Below, piece after piece: positions 32,989 through 41,386 of a DNA stretch of 64,000 bases. Each line of letters opens with the position of its first letter. Position 1 is the stretch's first letter. A program made the translations under genes and the position numbers. The stretch lies in NCBI GenBank assembly GCA_005502805.1, contig SCMY01000006.1:62001-126000 (forward strand), written 5' to 3'. The notes under the pieces were generated by a model. That model was not told the origin of the DNA. It did no database searches and worked only from the letters and a program-made list of their open reading frames with translations. The DNA is from Rhizobiales bacterium 2SD. GTDB taxonomy: Bacteria; Pseudomonadota; Alphaproteobacteria; Rhizobiales; Beijerinckiaceae.

Positions 32989-35294
32989 GTCGCCGGGCGT
33001 GCGTCGGCTCTCGCTCGCCAGAGATGCTGAGCAATCATCGCGGCGGCGAGCGCAAAGCCGATCTCGTCGGTGAGCGGCACCGCGGCGACGAGGAAGGCGG
33101 CGGCGATCGCTGCCAGGACACGCTCCCACAGCGCGAGTCGGCGCGTGAGGTAGCCAACGAAAGCCGCGCCCCAGAGCACCATGGCGAGCGTCGCCTTGAC
33201 GGTGATGTAGGCGACGGCGAGCCAATAGGATGCACCGGAGAGGCCGGCGACCGGCTGCAGCATCAGCGTCGGGTCGTAGACCGCCATATAGGGTACGACG
33301 AAGCCCGGCAGGGCGATCTTCACCGCCTGAACGCCGATCTTCATGCCGGAGACCTTGGCCATCGGCGCTGCCGCGAAGGCGGCGAGCGCGACCGGCGGAG
33401 TCAGGTCGGCCATGATCCCGAAATAGAAGACGAACATGTGGCTGACGATCAGCGGCACGTCGAGCTGCAGCAGGATCGGCGCGGCGAGCGAAGAGGTGAT
33501 GATGTAGTTCGGGATCGTCGGAATGCCCATGCCGAGGATCAGGCTGAACACCATGGTCAGGATCAGCGCCAGGAACATCGAGTTCTTGCCGATGCCGATC
33601 AGCCAGGAGCCGAAGATGGTGCCGAGGCCCGTCAGCGTCATGGTGCCGATGACGATGCCGACCAGCGCGCAGGCGAGGCCGACCGGCAGGGCCTGACGGG
33701 CGCCGTCGGCGAGCGCGGCGATGCAGCTCTGCAGCACTTCGCGGCCGGATGCGCCGCGGAAGACGTTCCAGAGTACGAGCGCAAGCACGACCATCAGCAC
33801 CGTCGCCATGCTGATCGTCATCGACGCCGCCGAGATCAGGGCGAAGCCGACCCAGAAGACGATGCGCAGCGCCGGCGTGCCGAGGCCGGCGGAGATCGCC
33901 AGTGCGAGAATGAGCGCGACCGTGAGGGCAAGTCCGATCGCGCCGGCGAAGAGCGGGGTGAAGCCGGCGAAGAGCAGGTAGACCAGCACCAGCAGCGGCG
34001 CGATCAGGTACCAGTTCTTGCGCAGTTCGGCCCGGGCGCTCGGCAGCTGCGACTTGGGCAGTCCGTGCAGGCCGAGCTTGCCGGCTTCGAGATGCACCGC
34101 CCAGTAGCAGGCGGCGAAATAGAGCAGCGCCGGGATGATCGCCGCCTCGACGATCTTGGAATAGGGCACGTCGATGGTCTCGGCCATGATGAAGGCGACA
34201 GCGCCCATCACCGGCGGCATGATCTGGCCGCCCATGGACGAGGTCGCCTCGACGCCGCCGGCGAAGGCGCCGTTGAAGCCCGAGCGCTTCATCAGGGGAA
34301 TCGTGAACTGGCCGGAGGCGACGACATTGGCGACGCCGGAGCCGGAGACCGTGCCCATCAGCGCCGAGGAGGCGACGCAGACCTTGCCCGGCCCGCCCTG
34401 CTTGCCGCCGAACACCGCCATCGACAGGTCGTTGAAGAAGTCGATGACGCCGGCGCGCTCCATGAAGGCGCCGAACAGGATGAACAGGAAGATGAAGGTG
34501 GCGGAGACGGCAGTCGGGGTCGAATAGAGGCCCTCCGTGCCGAAGGCCATCTGCTCGATCACCTGCTCCAGGCTGTAGCCACGATGGTCGTAAGGAGCAG
34601 GCAAGTAGTTGCCGAACAGGCAATAGGCGAGGAAGGTGCCGGCGACCAGCGGCAGCGCGATGCCCATGGCGCGCCAGACCAGCAGGAACAGCACGATCAG
34701 GGCCGCGATGCCGACGACCATATCGGCATGGGTCAGCTCGCCCGCCCGGTTCACCAGCTCATTGTAATTCCACCAGTGGTAGAGGCCGAGCGAAAAGCCG
34801 ATGAGGCCGACCGCCCACCAGAAGATGCGCGCCGGCGGCGAGGTCTCGTCGGCATTGGCGAGCAGCCCGCAGGCGGTCAGGCAGAGGAAGCCGACATGGA
34901 CGGTGCGCAGCACCTGGTTGGGCAAGGTGCCGGTATAGAGCGAGACCAGCTCGAAGGCGCCGAAGAGGGTGAGGAAGGCGAGAATCGCCTCGGTATTGGG
35001 CTGCCCGCGCACGGCGCCAAGCACGATCCAGACAAGCCAGAGCGCGAAGGCGATGCGGATCAGCAGGATCGGGGTCAGCCACGACACCGACGGCACGATG
35101 CGGAAATCGAGCGGGATGCCGAAGGCGGTGACGATCTGGAAGGCCGAGAAGGCGACCGCGATCCAGAACAGCAGACGACCCTTCCAGCCCTCGCCGAACG
35201 TCGCCGGCAGGCCGTGCTCCGGATCATGCGGGGCGGCTGGTGCGGCGCCGGCAGTGTTCGGCACGGCCAGGGGCCTGCTCGTTTCGTTGCTCAT
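32985..35294 (-). CDS. TRAP transporter fused 4TM/12TM permease
   Basis: 769 residues with about 18 hydrophobic helices. The N-terminal quarter corresponds to the small (DctQ-like) subunit and the rest to the large (DctM-like) subunit, with FMERAGVIDFFNDLSMAVFGGKQGGPGKVCVASSALMGTVSGSGVANVVASGQ, GGVEATSSMGGQIMPPVMGAVAFIMAE and ILGMGIPTIPNYII (given as family landmarks). This fused form pairs with TAXI binding proteins. It drives ion-coupled import of an organic acid such as glutamate-like or dicarboxylic compounds; the substrate is unknown. Confidence 0.94.
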   Translation of the reverse strand: MSNETSRPLAVPNTAGAAPAAPHDPEHGLPATFGEGWKGRLLFWIAVAFSAFQIVTAFGIPLDFRIVPSVSWLTPILLIRIAFALWLVWIVLGAVRGQPNTEAILAFLTLFGAFELVSLYTGTLPNQVLRTVHVGFLCLTACGLLANADETSPPARIFWWAVGLIGFSLGLYHWWNYNELVNRAGELTHADMVVGIAALIVLFLLVWRAMGIALPLVAGTFLAYCLFGNYLPAPYDHRGYSLEQVIEQMAFGTEGLYSTPTAVSATFIFLFILFGAFMERAGVIDFFNDLSMAVFGGKQGGPGKVCVASSALMGTVSGSGVANVVASGQFTIPLMKRSGFNGAFAGGVEATSSMGGQIMPPVMGAVAFIMAETIDVPYSKIVEAAIIPALLYFAACYWAVHLEAGKLGLHGLPKSQLPSARAELRKNWYLIAPLLVLVYLLFAGFTPLFAGAIGLALTVALILALAISAGLGTPALRIVFWVGFALISAASMTISMATVLMVVLALVLWNVFRGASGREVLQSCIAALADGARQALPVGLACALVGIVIGTMTLTGLGTIFGSWLIGIGKNSMFLALILTMVFSLILGMGIPTIPNYIITSSLAAPILLQLDVPLIVSHMFVFYFGIMADLTPPVALAAFAAAPMAKVSGMKIGVQAVKIALPGFVVPYMAVYDPTLMLQPVAGLSGASYWLAVAYITVKATLAMVLWGAAFVGYLTRRLALWERVLAAIAAAFLVAAVPLTDEIGFALAAAMIAQHLWRARADARPAT

Positions 35295-35351
35295 GCCTCT
35301 TCCCCGTCCCCGTCGCGCTTATGCGCGCTCGTTCTTCGATCCGATAACGAA

Positions 35352-35377
35352 AGCGGGGCCGGTCGTCCGGCCCCGCT
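35352..35377 (-). terminator. strong hairpin between TAXI binding protein and TRAP permease genes
   Basis: AGCGGGGCCGG and CCGGCCCCGCT make a perfect 11-bp GC-rich stem with a 4-base loop. On the minus strand it is followed by TTTCGTTAT. It lies between two genes of one operon, so it probably stops some transcripts or protects the upstream mRNA, giving more binding protein than permease. Confidence 0.7.
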
Positions 35378-35398
35378 CGTGACGATTGGCGAGACGGC

Positions 35399-36364
35399 TC
35401 AGGAGCCGACCTTCAGGCCCTTCTCCTTGAAGTAGCGCGCCGCGCCCGGGTGCAGGGGCACCGGCATGCCTTCGAGCGCGCTTTCGAGCTTGATCGAGCG
35501 GGCCGCAGCGTGGGCGGCGGCGAGGTCGGGCAGGCTGTCGAAGACCGCCTTGGTCATCTGGTAGACCGTCTCCTCCTTCACGCCCTCATGAGTGACGAGG
35601 TAGTTGACGACGGCGGCGGCGGGCACGGCAGCGGTCTGGCCGGTATAGGTGTTGGCCGGGATCGAGACCTTGACGAAGGGCGGACCGGCCTTGTCGACCA
35701 CGGCGGCCGGGACCTCGACCACGGTGATCTCGACCGAGGTCGCAAGGTCGCGCAGCGAGGCGACGCCGAGGCCGGCCGATTGCAGGGTGGCGTCGAGCTG
35801 GCGGTTCTTCATCAGCTCGACCGATTCGGCGAAGGGCAGGTACTCGATCTTGCCGAGATCCTTGTAGGTCATGCCGGCGGCGGCGAGGATGGCGCGGGCA
35901 TTGAGCTCGGTGCCCGACTTCGGCGCTCCGACCGAGAGGCGCTTGCCTTTGAGATCGGCCAGCGTCTTGATGCCGCTGTCCTTCGAGGCGACGATCTGGA
36001 CGTAGTTCGGATAGATCGCTGTGATGCCGCGCAGCTTCTTCAGCGGGCTCTTGAAGCCGGCCTCCTCATCGCCCTTCCAGGCGGCGTCGAGGGAATCGCC
36101 GAGGGTGAAGGCGATCTCGCCCTTGCCCTGCTGCAGGAGCTGCAGGTTCTCGACCGAAGCCTTTGTCGCCTGCACGGTTGGACGAACGTTCTGGATCTTC
36201 TCGCCATAGATCTTCGAGAGCGCGACGCCGAGCGGGTAGTAGACGCCCGAGGTGCCGCCGGTCAGCACGTTGATGAAGTCCTGGGCGCGGGCCGCCATCG
36301 GCGTGGCGGCGAGGGCGAGCGCGGCGATGCCAGCCAAAGCCCTGCGATGAAGCGAAACAGACAT
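35399..36364 (-). CDS. TAXI-family TRAP transporter solute-binding protein
   Basis: 321 residues with a signal peptide (MSVSLHRRALAGIAALALAATPMAARAQ). The mature start FINVLTGGTSGVYYPLGVALSKIYGEKI is diagnostic of TAXI proteins, followed by VQATKASVENLQLLQQGKGEIAFTLGDSL and LKGKRLSVGAPKSGTELNARAILAAAG. It captures the substrate in the periplasm and hands it to the fused permease encoded next. A strong hairpin separates the two genes. Ligand unknown; several TAXI systems import glutamate or other small carboxylates. Confidence 0.94.
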   Translation of the reverse strand: MSVSLHRRALAGIAALALAATPMAARAQDFINVLTGGTSGVYYPLGVALSKIYGEKIQNVRPTVQATKASVENLQLLQQGKGEIAFTLGDSLDAAWKGDEEAGFKSPLKKLRGITAIYPNYVQIVASKDSGIKTLADLKGKRLSVGAPKSGTELNARAILAAAGMTYKDLGKIEYLPFAESVELMKNRQLDATLQSAGLGVASLRDLATSVEITVVEVPAAVVDKAGPPFVKVSIPANTYTGQTAAVPAAAVVNYLVTHEGVKEETVYQMTKAVFDSLPDLAAAHAAARSIKLESALEGMPVPLHPGAARYFKEKGLKVGS

Positions 36365-36605
36365 AAAACCTCCCGAGAGACAAAAGACCGCATCCCGGCT
36401 CTCAAGGCCGGCTGCCGCTGTTGTAGGATGCTTGCGGGCAAAAAGGGAACCCGCGCCAATGGGCTAAGAAGCCGGCGCGTCGCCTTTCCGCGCGATTTCC
36501 GCCCTGTTGCGGCCAGGAAGCTGATGAGATTGCCCTCGCCGGCTGGACAGGCTAGCCGGAAACACCATCTTCCAGCTGACCTTCCCCGATGGAGCGCCCC
36601 GTCCG

Positions 36606-38228
36606 ATGCAGCCGCGACAGCCGACCAAGCCCCTGATCGACCGCCGCACCTTGCTCGCGGGAGCCGCCGGCACGGCTGCCCTCGCCGCGGCGGGCTTCTC
36701 CGGGCCCGCGCTGGCGCAACAGGGGTTGAAGCTCGGCACCGCCGAGGCGTTCTCCTTCGAGGGCCTGAAGGCGCGAACCCGCGATCTCGCCGGCAAGCCC
36801 TATCAGGCGCCGCCGAACCCCAAGCCGGACGTGCTCGAGAAGATCGACTATGACGCTCATGGCAAGATCAAGTTCAAGCCGGAGCTGGCGCTCTGGGCGA
36901 ACGGCCCGTCGCCCTGGCCGGTGACCTTCTTCCATCTCGGCCGTTACTTCCAGAAGCCGGTGCGCATGCATGTCCTCGACGACGGCAAGGCGCGCGAGAT
37001 CGTCTACGATGAGAGCTATTTCGAGATGCCGGTCGATTCTCCGGCCAAGCAATTGCCGCCGGGCGCCGGCTTCGCCGGCTTCCGCTTCCAGGAAAGCCGT
37101 TCCGGCCATCCCGGCCGCAAGGGCGAGAAGCTCGACTGGCAGAAGAACGACTGGGTCGCCTTCCTCGGCGCCTCCTATTTCCGCGCCATCGGCGAGCTCT
37201 ACCAGTACGGGCTCTCGGCTCGTGGCCTTGCCGTCGACCCGGCGGTCGGCGACCGGCCGGAGGAATTCCCCGACTTCACCCATGTCTGGCTGGAGACGCC
37301 CGGCGAGGCGGCTGAGCATGTCGTCGTCTACGCTCTGCTTTCGGGACCGAGCGTCGCCGGCGCCTTCCGCTTCCGCATGCATCGCGGCAAGGGCGTCGAC
37401 ATGGAGATCGAGCAGGAACTGCACCTGCGCAAGGACGTCACCCGGCTCGGCATCGCGCCGCTGACCTCGATGTACTGGTATTCCGAGACGGCCAAGACGA
37501 CCATGGTCGACTGGCGGCCTGAGGTGCACGATTCCGACGGGCTCGCACTCTGGACCGGCAGCGGCGAGCGCGCCTGGCGCCCCCTGAATAATCCCCAGCG
37601 CACCGTCGCCTCGTCCTTCGTCGACGAGAATCCGCGTGGCTTCGGGCTGATGCAGCGCGACCGCGAAATCGGTCATTACCTCGACGGCGTCTTCTATGAG
37701 CGCCGGCCGAGCCTATGGATCGAGACGCTGGGTCAATGGGGCAAGGGCGCGGTCCAGCTGATCGAGATCCCGACCGACGACGAGATCCACGACAACATCG
37801 TCGCCATGTGGGTGCCGGAGGCCCCGGCCAAGGCCGGCAACGCCTATAATTTCCGCTACCGCCTGCACTGGCTTGCCGACGAGCCCTTCCCGCCGGTGCT
37901 CGGCCGCGTCGTCGCGACCAGGCTCGGCAATGGCGGCCAGCCCGGCACGGTGAGGCCCAAGGGCGTGCGCAAGTTCATGATCGAGTTCAAAGGGCCGGCG
38001 CTCGAGGACATCCCGTTCGGGGTCAAGCCCGAGGTCGTGCTGTCCACCTCGCGCGGCAGCTTCTCCTATATCTTCGCCGAAGCCGTCCCGAACGATGTTC
38101 CCGGCCATTGGCGGGCGCAGTTCGACCTCACCGTCGATGGCAACGACCCCGTGGAGATGCGCTGCTTCCTGCGCGGCGGCGACAAGGTGCTGACCGAGAC
38201 CTGGCTGTACCAGTACTGGCCCGCATAG
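36606..38228 (+). CDS. Tat-exported glucan biosynthesis protein (OpgG/OpgD family)
   Basis: 540 residues. The signal LIDRRTLLAGAAGTAALAAAGFSGPALAQQ has a twin Arg, which suits OpgD-like periplasmic proteins. The mature part matches the OpgG/MdoG family: EAFSFEGLKARTRDLAGKPYQAP, GASYFRAIGELYQYGLSARGLAVDPA, TSMYWYSE, WRPEVHDSDGLALWTGSGERAWRPL, NNPQRTVASSF, and FGLMQRDREIGHYLDGVFYERRPSLWIE. These proteins shape osmoregulated periplasmic glucans. The glucosyltransferase partner (opgH) is not in the window. It faces the TAXI gene with a 240-bp divergent region in which I see no clear operator. Confidence 0.94.
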   Translation: MQPRQPTKPLIDRRTLLAGAAGTAALAAAGFSGPALAQQGLKLGTAEAFSFEGLKARTRDLAGKPYQAPPNPKPDVLEKIDYDAHGKIKFKPELALWANGPSPWPVTFFHLGRYFQKPVRMHVLDDGKAREIVYDESYFEMPVDSPAKQLPPGAGFAGFRFQESRSGHPGRKGEKLDWQKNDWVAFLGASYFRAIGELYQYGLSARGLAVDPAVGDRPEEFPDFTHVWLETPGEAAEHVVVYALLSGPSVAGAFRFRMHRGKGVDMEIEQELHLRKDVTRLGIAPLTSMYWYSETAKTTMVDWRPEVHDSDGLALWTGSGERAWRPLNNPQRTVASSFVDENPRGFGLMQRDREIGHYLDGVFYERRPSLWIETLGQWGKGAVQLIEIPTDDEIHDNIVAMWVPEAPAKAGNAYNFRYRLHWLADEPFPPVLGRVVATRLGNGGQPGTVRPKGVRKFMIEFKGPALEDIPFGVKPEVVLSTSRGSFSYIFAEAVPNDVPGHWRAQFDLTVDGNDPVEMRCFLRGGDKVLTETWLYQYWPA

Positions 38229-38239
38229 ACCGCACGGAG

Positions 38240-38503
38240 CTAGCCTTCGATCCGGCGCTTCTGGGCCCGGTCGACCGAGACGAACAGCGTATTCGCCGCG
38301 CCAGGCTCGACGCAGAACACATCGAAGCTCGGCGCCTGGGGATCGTCGGCCGGCATGTGCAGGGTCGCAGAGCCCTTGCGCCCGGCGAAAGCCATGATCC
38401 GGAAGCTCAGCCCGTCGGGCAGGCAAATCTCGATCGCATCGGCCTTGATCTCGGTCGCGACGCCGTTGCGCACCGCCTTGAAGGTCACCCGCTCGGCATT
38501 CAC
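38240..38503 (-). CDS. hypothetical protein, 87 residues
   Basis: Starts at a GTG (VNAERVTFKAVRNG) with AGGAG 8 bases upstream; the longer frame lacks support. A soluble, beta-rich small protein (KADAIEICLPDGLSFRIMAF, SATLHMPADD, FDVFCVEPGAANTLFVSVDRAQKRRIEG). It converges with opgG, 11 bases from its stop, and is divergent from the zinc module. I do not recognise the family; a small regulatory or binding domain is possible. Confidence 0.65.
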   Translation of the reverse strand: MNAERVTFKAVRNGVATEIKADAIEICLPDGLSFRIMAFAGRKGSATLHMPADDPQAPSFDVFCVEPGAANTLFVSVDRAQKRRIEG

Positions 38504-38597
38504 CGGCCTGCTCCTGTTCGGACATCGTTGACGATGTCCGATAACGCAGTGGTGGCGCATCCGATGCAAGGGTGATCGTGCTTGCTCGTTGGTGAGC

Positions 38598-38614
38598 GTA
38601 ATATTATATCATTC
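38598..38614. promoter_or_regulatory. candidate Zur-like box upstream of the zinc operon
   Basis: GTAATATTATATCATTC is an AT-rich imperfect dyad in otherwise GC-rich DNA, 3 bases before the first ATG of the zinc module. It shares 14 of 22 aligned positions with a similar site before znuA (around 40405-40426). Zur operators of proteobacteria have an ATGTTATA-type half-site; the assignment is by that resemblance and by gene context. Confidence 0.5.
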
Positions 38615-38617
38615 GGT

Positions 38618-38764
38618 ATGGCTCATGATCACGCCCACCATCACCAGCCCGCCGCCGAGGTTCCCGGCTGGTCGCTGCTGCGGCTGTCCGCGGGGCAGCG
38701 ACTCGGCTTGGCGTTCGGCGTGATCCTGGTGCTGTGGGCGGCGACCTTCGCCGTCATCGCGTGA
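38618..38764 (+). CDS. His-rich single-pass membrane micro-protein
   Basis: 48 residues: a His-rich head (MAHDHAHHHQPAAEVPGW) and one hydrophobic helix near the C-terminus (LGLAFGVILVLWAATFAVIA). The stop overlaps the GTG of znuC by 4 bases (GTGA), so it is translationally coupled to the zinc ABC transporter. No Shine-Dalgarno sequence precedes the ATG; a TTG at 38582 with AAGGG upstream is an alternative but would place the Zur-like box inside the gene. It could bind zinc at the membrane next to the permease, or act mainly as a leader peptide. I know no named family for it. Confidence 0.65.
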   Translation: MAHDHAHHHQPAAEVPGWSLLRLSAGQRLGLAFGVILVLWAATFAVIA

Positions 38765-39504
38765 ACAAGAGTATCTCCGTGCCCGCTATCCGCTTCAGCG
38801 ATCTGACTCTCGGCTATGACCGCCACCCGGCGGTGCATCATCTTTCGGGCGAGATCGCGCCGGGCAGCCTGACCGCGATCGTCGGACCGAACGGCGCCGG
38901 GAAGTCGACTTTGCTGAAGGCCATCGCCGGTGCGCTCTCGCCGCTCGACGGCACGGTGACCCTCGCCAAGGGCAAGCGCCTCGCCTACCTCCCGCAATCG
39001 GCCGAGCTCGATCGCTCCTTCCCGATCCATGTCTACGACCTCGTCGCCATGGGCCTGTGGGGCGCCGCCGGCATCTTTGGCAAGATCGGCTTCGGCCAGC
39101 GCAGCAAGATCGAGGCGGCGATCGCCGCGGTCGGTCTCACCGGCTTCGAGAGTCGCAGCATCGGCACGCTTTCGGGCGGCCAGATGCAGCGGGCGCTGTT
39201 CGCCCGGCTGCTGCTGCAGGACGCCGACATCATCCTGCTCGACGAGCCCTTCACCGCGATCGATGCCCGCACCAGCGCCGATCTGCTGGCGCTGGTCCAG
39301 CGCTGGCATGGCGAAAGCCGCACCGTCGTCGCCGTGTTGCATGACATCGAGACGGTGAAGCGCGCCTTCCCGCAGACGCTGCTGCTGGCGCGCGAGGCGA
39401 TCGCCTGGGGCGAGACCGGCGAAGTGCTGACGGCGAACAACCTGCTCAAGGCGCGGCGCATGGTCGAGGCCTTCGACAGCCACGCCGCGCCCTGCGCCGC
39501 CTGA
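38761..39504 (+). CDS. znuC: zinc/manganese-type ABC transporter ATP-binding protein
   Basis: 247 residues from a GTG at 38761 coupled to the preceding micro-ORF. Walker A VGPNGAGKSTLLKAIAG, Q-loop LAYLPQSAELDRSFPI, signature LSGGQMQRALFARLL, Walker B IILLDEPFTAIDART and the switch VAVLHDIETVK are all present. The Y-L-P-Q and FPI pattern is typical of cluster-9 metal importers (Zn, Mn). The conserved neighbourhood (permease, His-loop binding protein, COG0523 GTPase) points to zinc. Confidence 0.93.
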   Translation: MNKSISVPAIRFSDLTLGYDRHPAVHHLSGEIAPGSLTAIVGPNGAGKSTLLKAIAGALSPLDGTVTLAKGKRLAYLPQSAELDRSFPIHVYDLVAMGLWGAAGIFGKIGFGQRSKIEAAIAAVGLTGFESRSIGTLSGGQMQRALFARLLLQDADIILLDEPFTAIDARTSADLLALVQRWHGESRTVVAVLHDIETVKRAFPQTLLLAREAIAWGETGEVLTANNLLKARRMVEAFDSHAAPCAA

Positions 39505-39528
39505 GCGCAGCGACATAAGACAAGGCAG

Positions 39529-40404
39529 ATGCTCTACGACCTGCTGATCGGCCCCTTCGCCGAATTCGACTTCATGCGCCGCGCTTTGGTCGGCGTGATC
39601 GCGCTCTCGGTCTCCGGCGCGCCCGTCGGCGTCTTCCTGATGCTGCGGCGGATGAGCCTGACCGGCGATGCCATGGCGCATGCGATCCTGCCCGGCGCGG
39701 CGCTCGGCTACCTCGTCGCCGGCTTCTCGCTGCCGGCAATGACACTCGGTGGGCTCGTTGCCGGCTTCACCGTGGCGCTCGCTGCCGGCGCCGTCGCGCG
39801 CCTCACCGTGCTCAAGGAAGACGCCTCGCTCGCCGCCTTCTACCTGATCTCGCTGGCGCTCGGCGTCACCCTGGTCTCGCTCCGCGGCTCGGCGGTCGAT
39901 CTCTTCCATGTCCTGTTCGGCAATGTGCTGGCGCTCGACGACGACGTATTGGTGCTGCTCTCCGGCGTCGCCAGTTTGACGCTCGGCGTGCTGGCGCTGG
40001 CCTATCGCCCGCTGGTGCTCGAATGCGTCGATCCCGGCTTCCTGCGCTCGGTCAGCCGCTCGGGAGGGTTCGTTCACCTGACCTTTCTCGGCCTCGTCGT
40101 GATCAATCTCGTCGCCGGCTTCCATGCGCTCGGTACGCTGCTCGCCGTCGGGCTCATGATGCTCCCGGCCGCCGCGGCACGGTTCTGGACCGCCGACATT
40201 ACGCGCCTGATCCTGCTCGCTTCCGGCTTCGGCATGGCGTCTGGATACATCGGGCTGGTCGCTTCCTATGCCGCCGGCAGCAATCTCCCGGCCGGGCCGG
40301 CGATCATCCTCTCGGCCGGCGCACTCTATCTCGGCTCGCTCTTGCTGGGATCGCAGGGCGGCCTTGCGCGACGGCTCTTGCCGAGGGCCCATCTTCAGCG
40401 TTAG
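39529..40404 (+). CDS. znuB: zinc-type ABC transporter permease
   Basis: 291 residues with about eight to nine helices. It has the cluster-9 permease landmarks RRMSLTGDAMAHAILPGAALGYLVAG (the D-A-x-A-H motif), LISLALGVTLVSLRGSAVDLFHVLFGNVLALDDD, and LVVINLVAGFHALGTLLAVGLMMLPAAAARFW. It starts 24 bases after znuC. The end of the gene runs into an AT-rich candidate Zur site just before znuA, so znuA may also have its own promoter. Confidence 0.93.
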   Translation: MLYDLLIGPFAEFDFMRRALVGVIALSVSGAPVGVFLMLRRMSLTGDAMAHAILPGAALGYLVAGFSLPAMTLGGLVAGFTVALAAGAVARLTVLKEDASLAAFYLISLALGVTLVSLRGSAVDLFHVLFGNVLALDDDVLVLLSGVASLTLGVLALAYRPLVLECVDPGFLRSVSRSGGFVHLTFLGLVVINLVAGFHALGTLLAVGLMMLPAAAARFWTADITRLILLASGFGMASGYIGLVASYAAGSNLPAGPAIILSAGALYLGSLLLGSQGGLARRLLPRAHLQR

Positions 40405-40406
40405 TT

Positions 40407-40423
40407 ATGTTATAGTGTTTCAT
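40407..40423. promoter_or_regulatory. candidate Zur-like box before znuA
   Basis: ATGTTATAGTGTTTCAT is an imperfect dyad (ATG...CAT outer arms) immediately after the znuB stop and 18 bases before the znuA ATG. The left half ATGTTATA matches the half-site typical of Zur operators. Its position inside the operon suggests a second zinc-responsive promoter for znuA (inference). Confidence 0.55.
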
Positions 40424-40440
40424 ATAGCGCGAGAGATGCC

Positions 40441-41343
40441 ATGCTGAGTCGCCGCTCCGTCCTCCTCCGCCTTGCCGCCGGCGTCGTCCTGCCATTGCCG
40501 GCCTTTGCCCAGGAGAAGCTGCCCGTCGTCGCGAGCTTCTCGATCCTCGGTGATTTCGTCCGCGAAATCGGCGGCGACCGGGTCGCAGTGACGCTGCTGG
40601 TCGGGCCGGATGGTGACGCTCACGTCTATTCGCCGACGCCGGCCGACGCCAAGACAGTTGCCGGTGCGAAGCTCATCGTCGTCAACGGGCTGAAGTTCGA
40701 GGGCTGGCTGACTCGGCTGGTCAAGTCGTCCGGCACCAAGGCGACCGTCGCGACCGCGACCGCCGGCATCACCCCGCTGAAGATGGCCGACGATCATGGC
40801 CATGGCGGTGAGGATCCGCATGCCTGGCAAAGCGTCGCCAATGCAAAACTCTATGTCGGCAATGTCAGGGATGCGCTGGTGGCAGCCGACCCGGCCGGCA
40901 AGGTGGCCTATGAGGCCAATGCCACCGCCTATCTCGCCAAGCTCGATGCGCTCGAAGCCGAGATCAAGGCCACGGTTGCGCGTATTCCGGCCGATCGGCG
41001 CAAGGCGATCACCTCGCATGACGCCTTCGGCTATTTCGCCAAGGCCTATGGTATCGAATTCATCGCGCCGCAGGGCGTCTCGACCGAATCCGAGGCCTCG
41101 GCCAAGGACGTCGCCCGCATCATCCGCCAGATCAAGGCGCAGAAGGTGCCGGCCGTCTTCCTCGAGAACATCACCAATCCGCGCCTGGCCGAGCAGATCG
41201 CGCGGGAGAGCGGCGCGAAGATCGGCGGGCGGCTCTATTCGGATGCGCTTTCGGCCGAGAGTGGTCCGGCCGGGACTTACATCGCGATGATGAAACACAA
41301 TATAAGCCAGATCGAGAAGGCGCTCGTCGCTGGCCCGGCCTGA
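40441..41343 (+). CDS. znuA: zinc-type ABC transporter substrate-binding protein
   Basis: 300 residues. A signal peptide (MLSRRSVLLRLAAGVVLPLPAFAQ) precedes the cluster-9 fold: VVASFSILGDFVREIGGDRVAVTLLVGPDGDAHVYSPTPAD with metal His, EDPHAWQSVANAKLYVGNV with the second His, and ITSHDAFGYFAKAYGIEF with the third. The His-rich loop typical of ZnuA is present but short (DDHGHGGEDPH), so manganese cannot be excluded from this protein alone. AAs with its neighbours, zinc is favoured. Confidence 0.92.
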   Translation: MLSRRSVLLRLAAGVVLPLPAFAQEKLPVVASFSILGDFVREIGGDRVAVTLLVGPDGDAHVYSPTPADAKTVAGAKLIVVNGLKFEGWLTRLVKSSGTKATVATATAGITPLKMADDHGHGGEDPHAWQSVANAKLYVGNVRDALVAADPAGKVAYEANATAYLAKLDALEAEIKATVARIPADRRKAITSHDAFGYFAKAYGIEFIAPQGVSTESEASAKDVARIIRQIKAQKVPAVFLENITNPRLAEQIARESGAKIGGRLYSDALSAESGPAGTYIAMMKHNISQIEKALVAGPA

Positions 41344-41386
41344 CCGGTCCGCGATCGCAGCAGCGCCACCAACCAGGTCGTTTCCC

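Noticed and set aside
33024-35435. 803-codon open frame antisense to the TRAP permease
   Set aside because: Composition (Arg, Asp, Gly, His, Gln) is that of the complement of a GC-rich membrane protein gene; no family resemblance.
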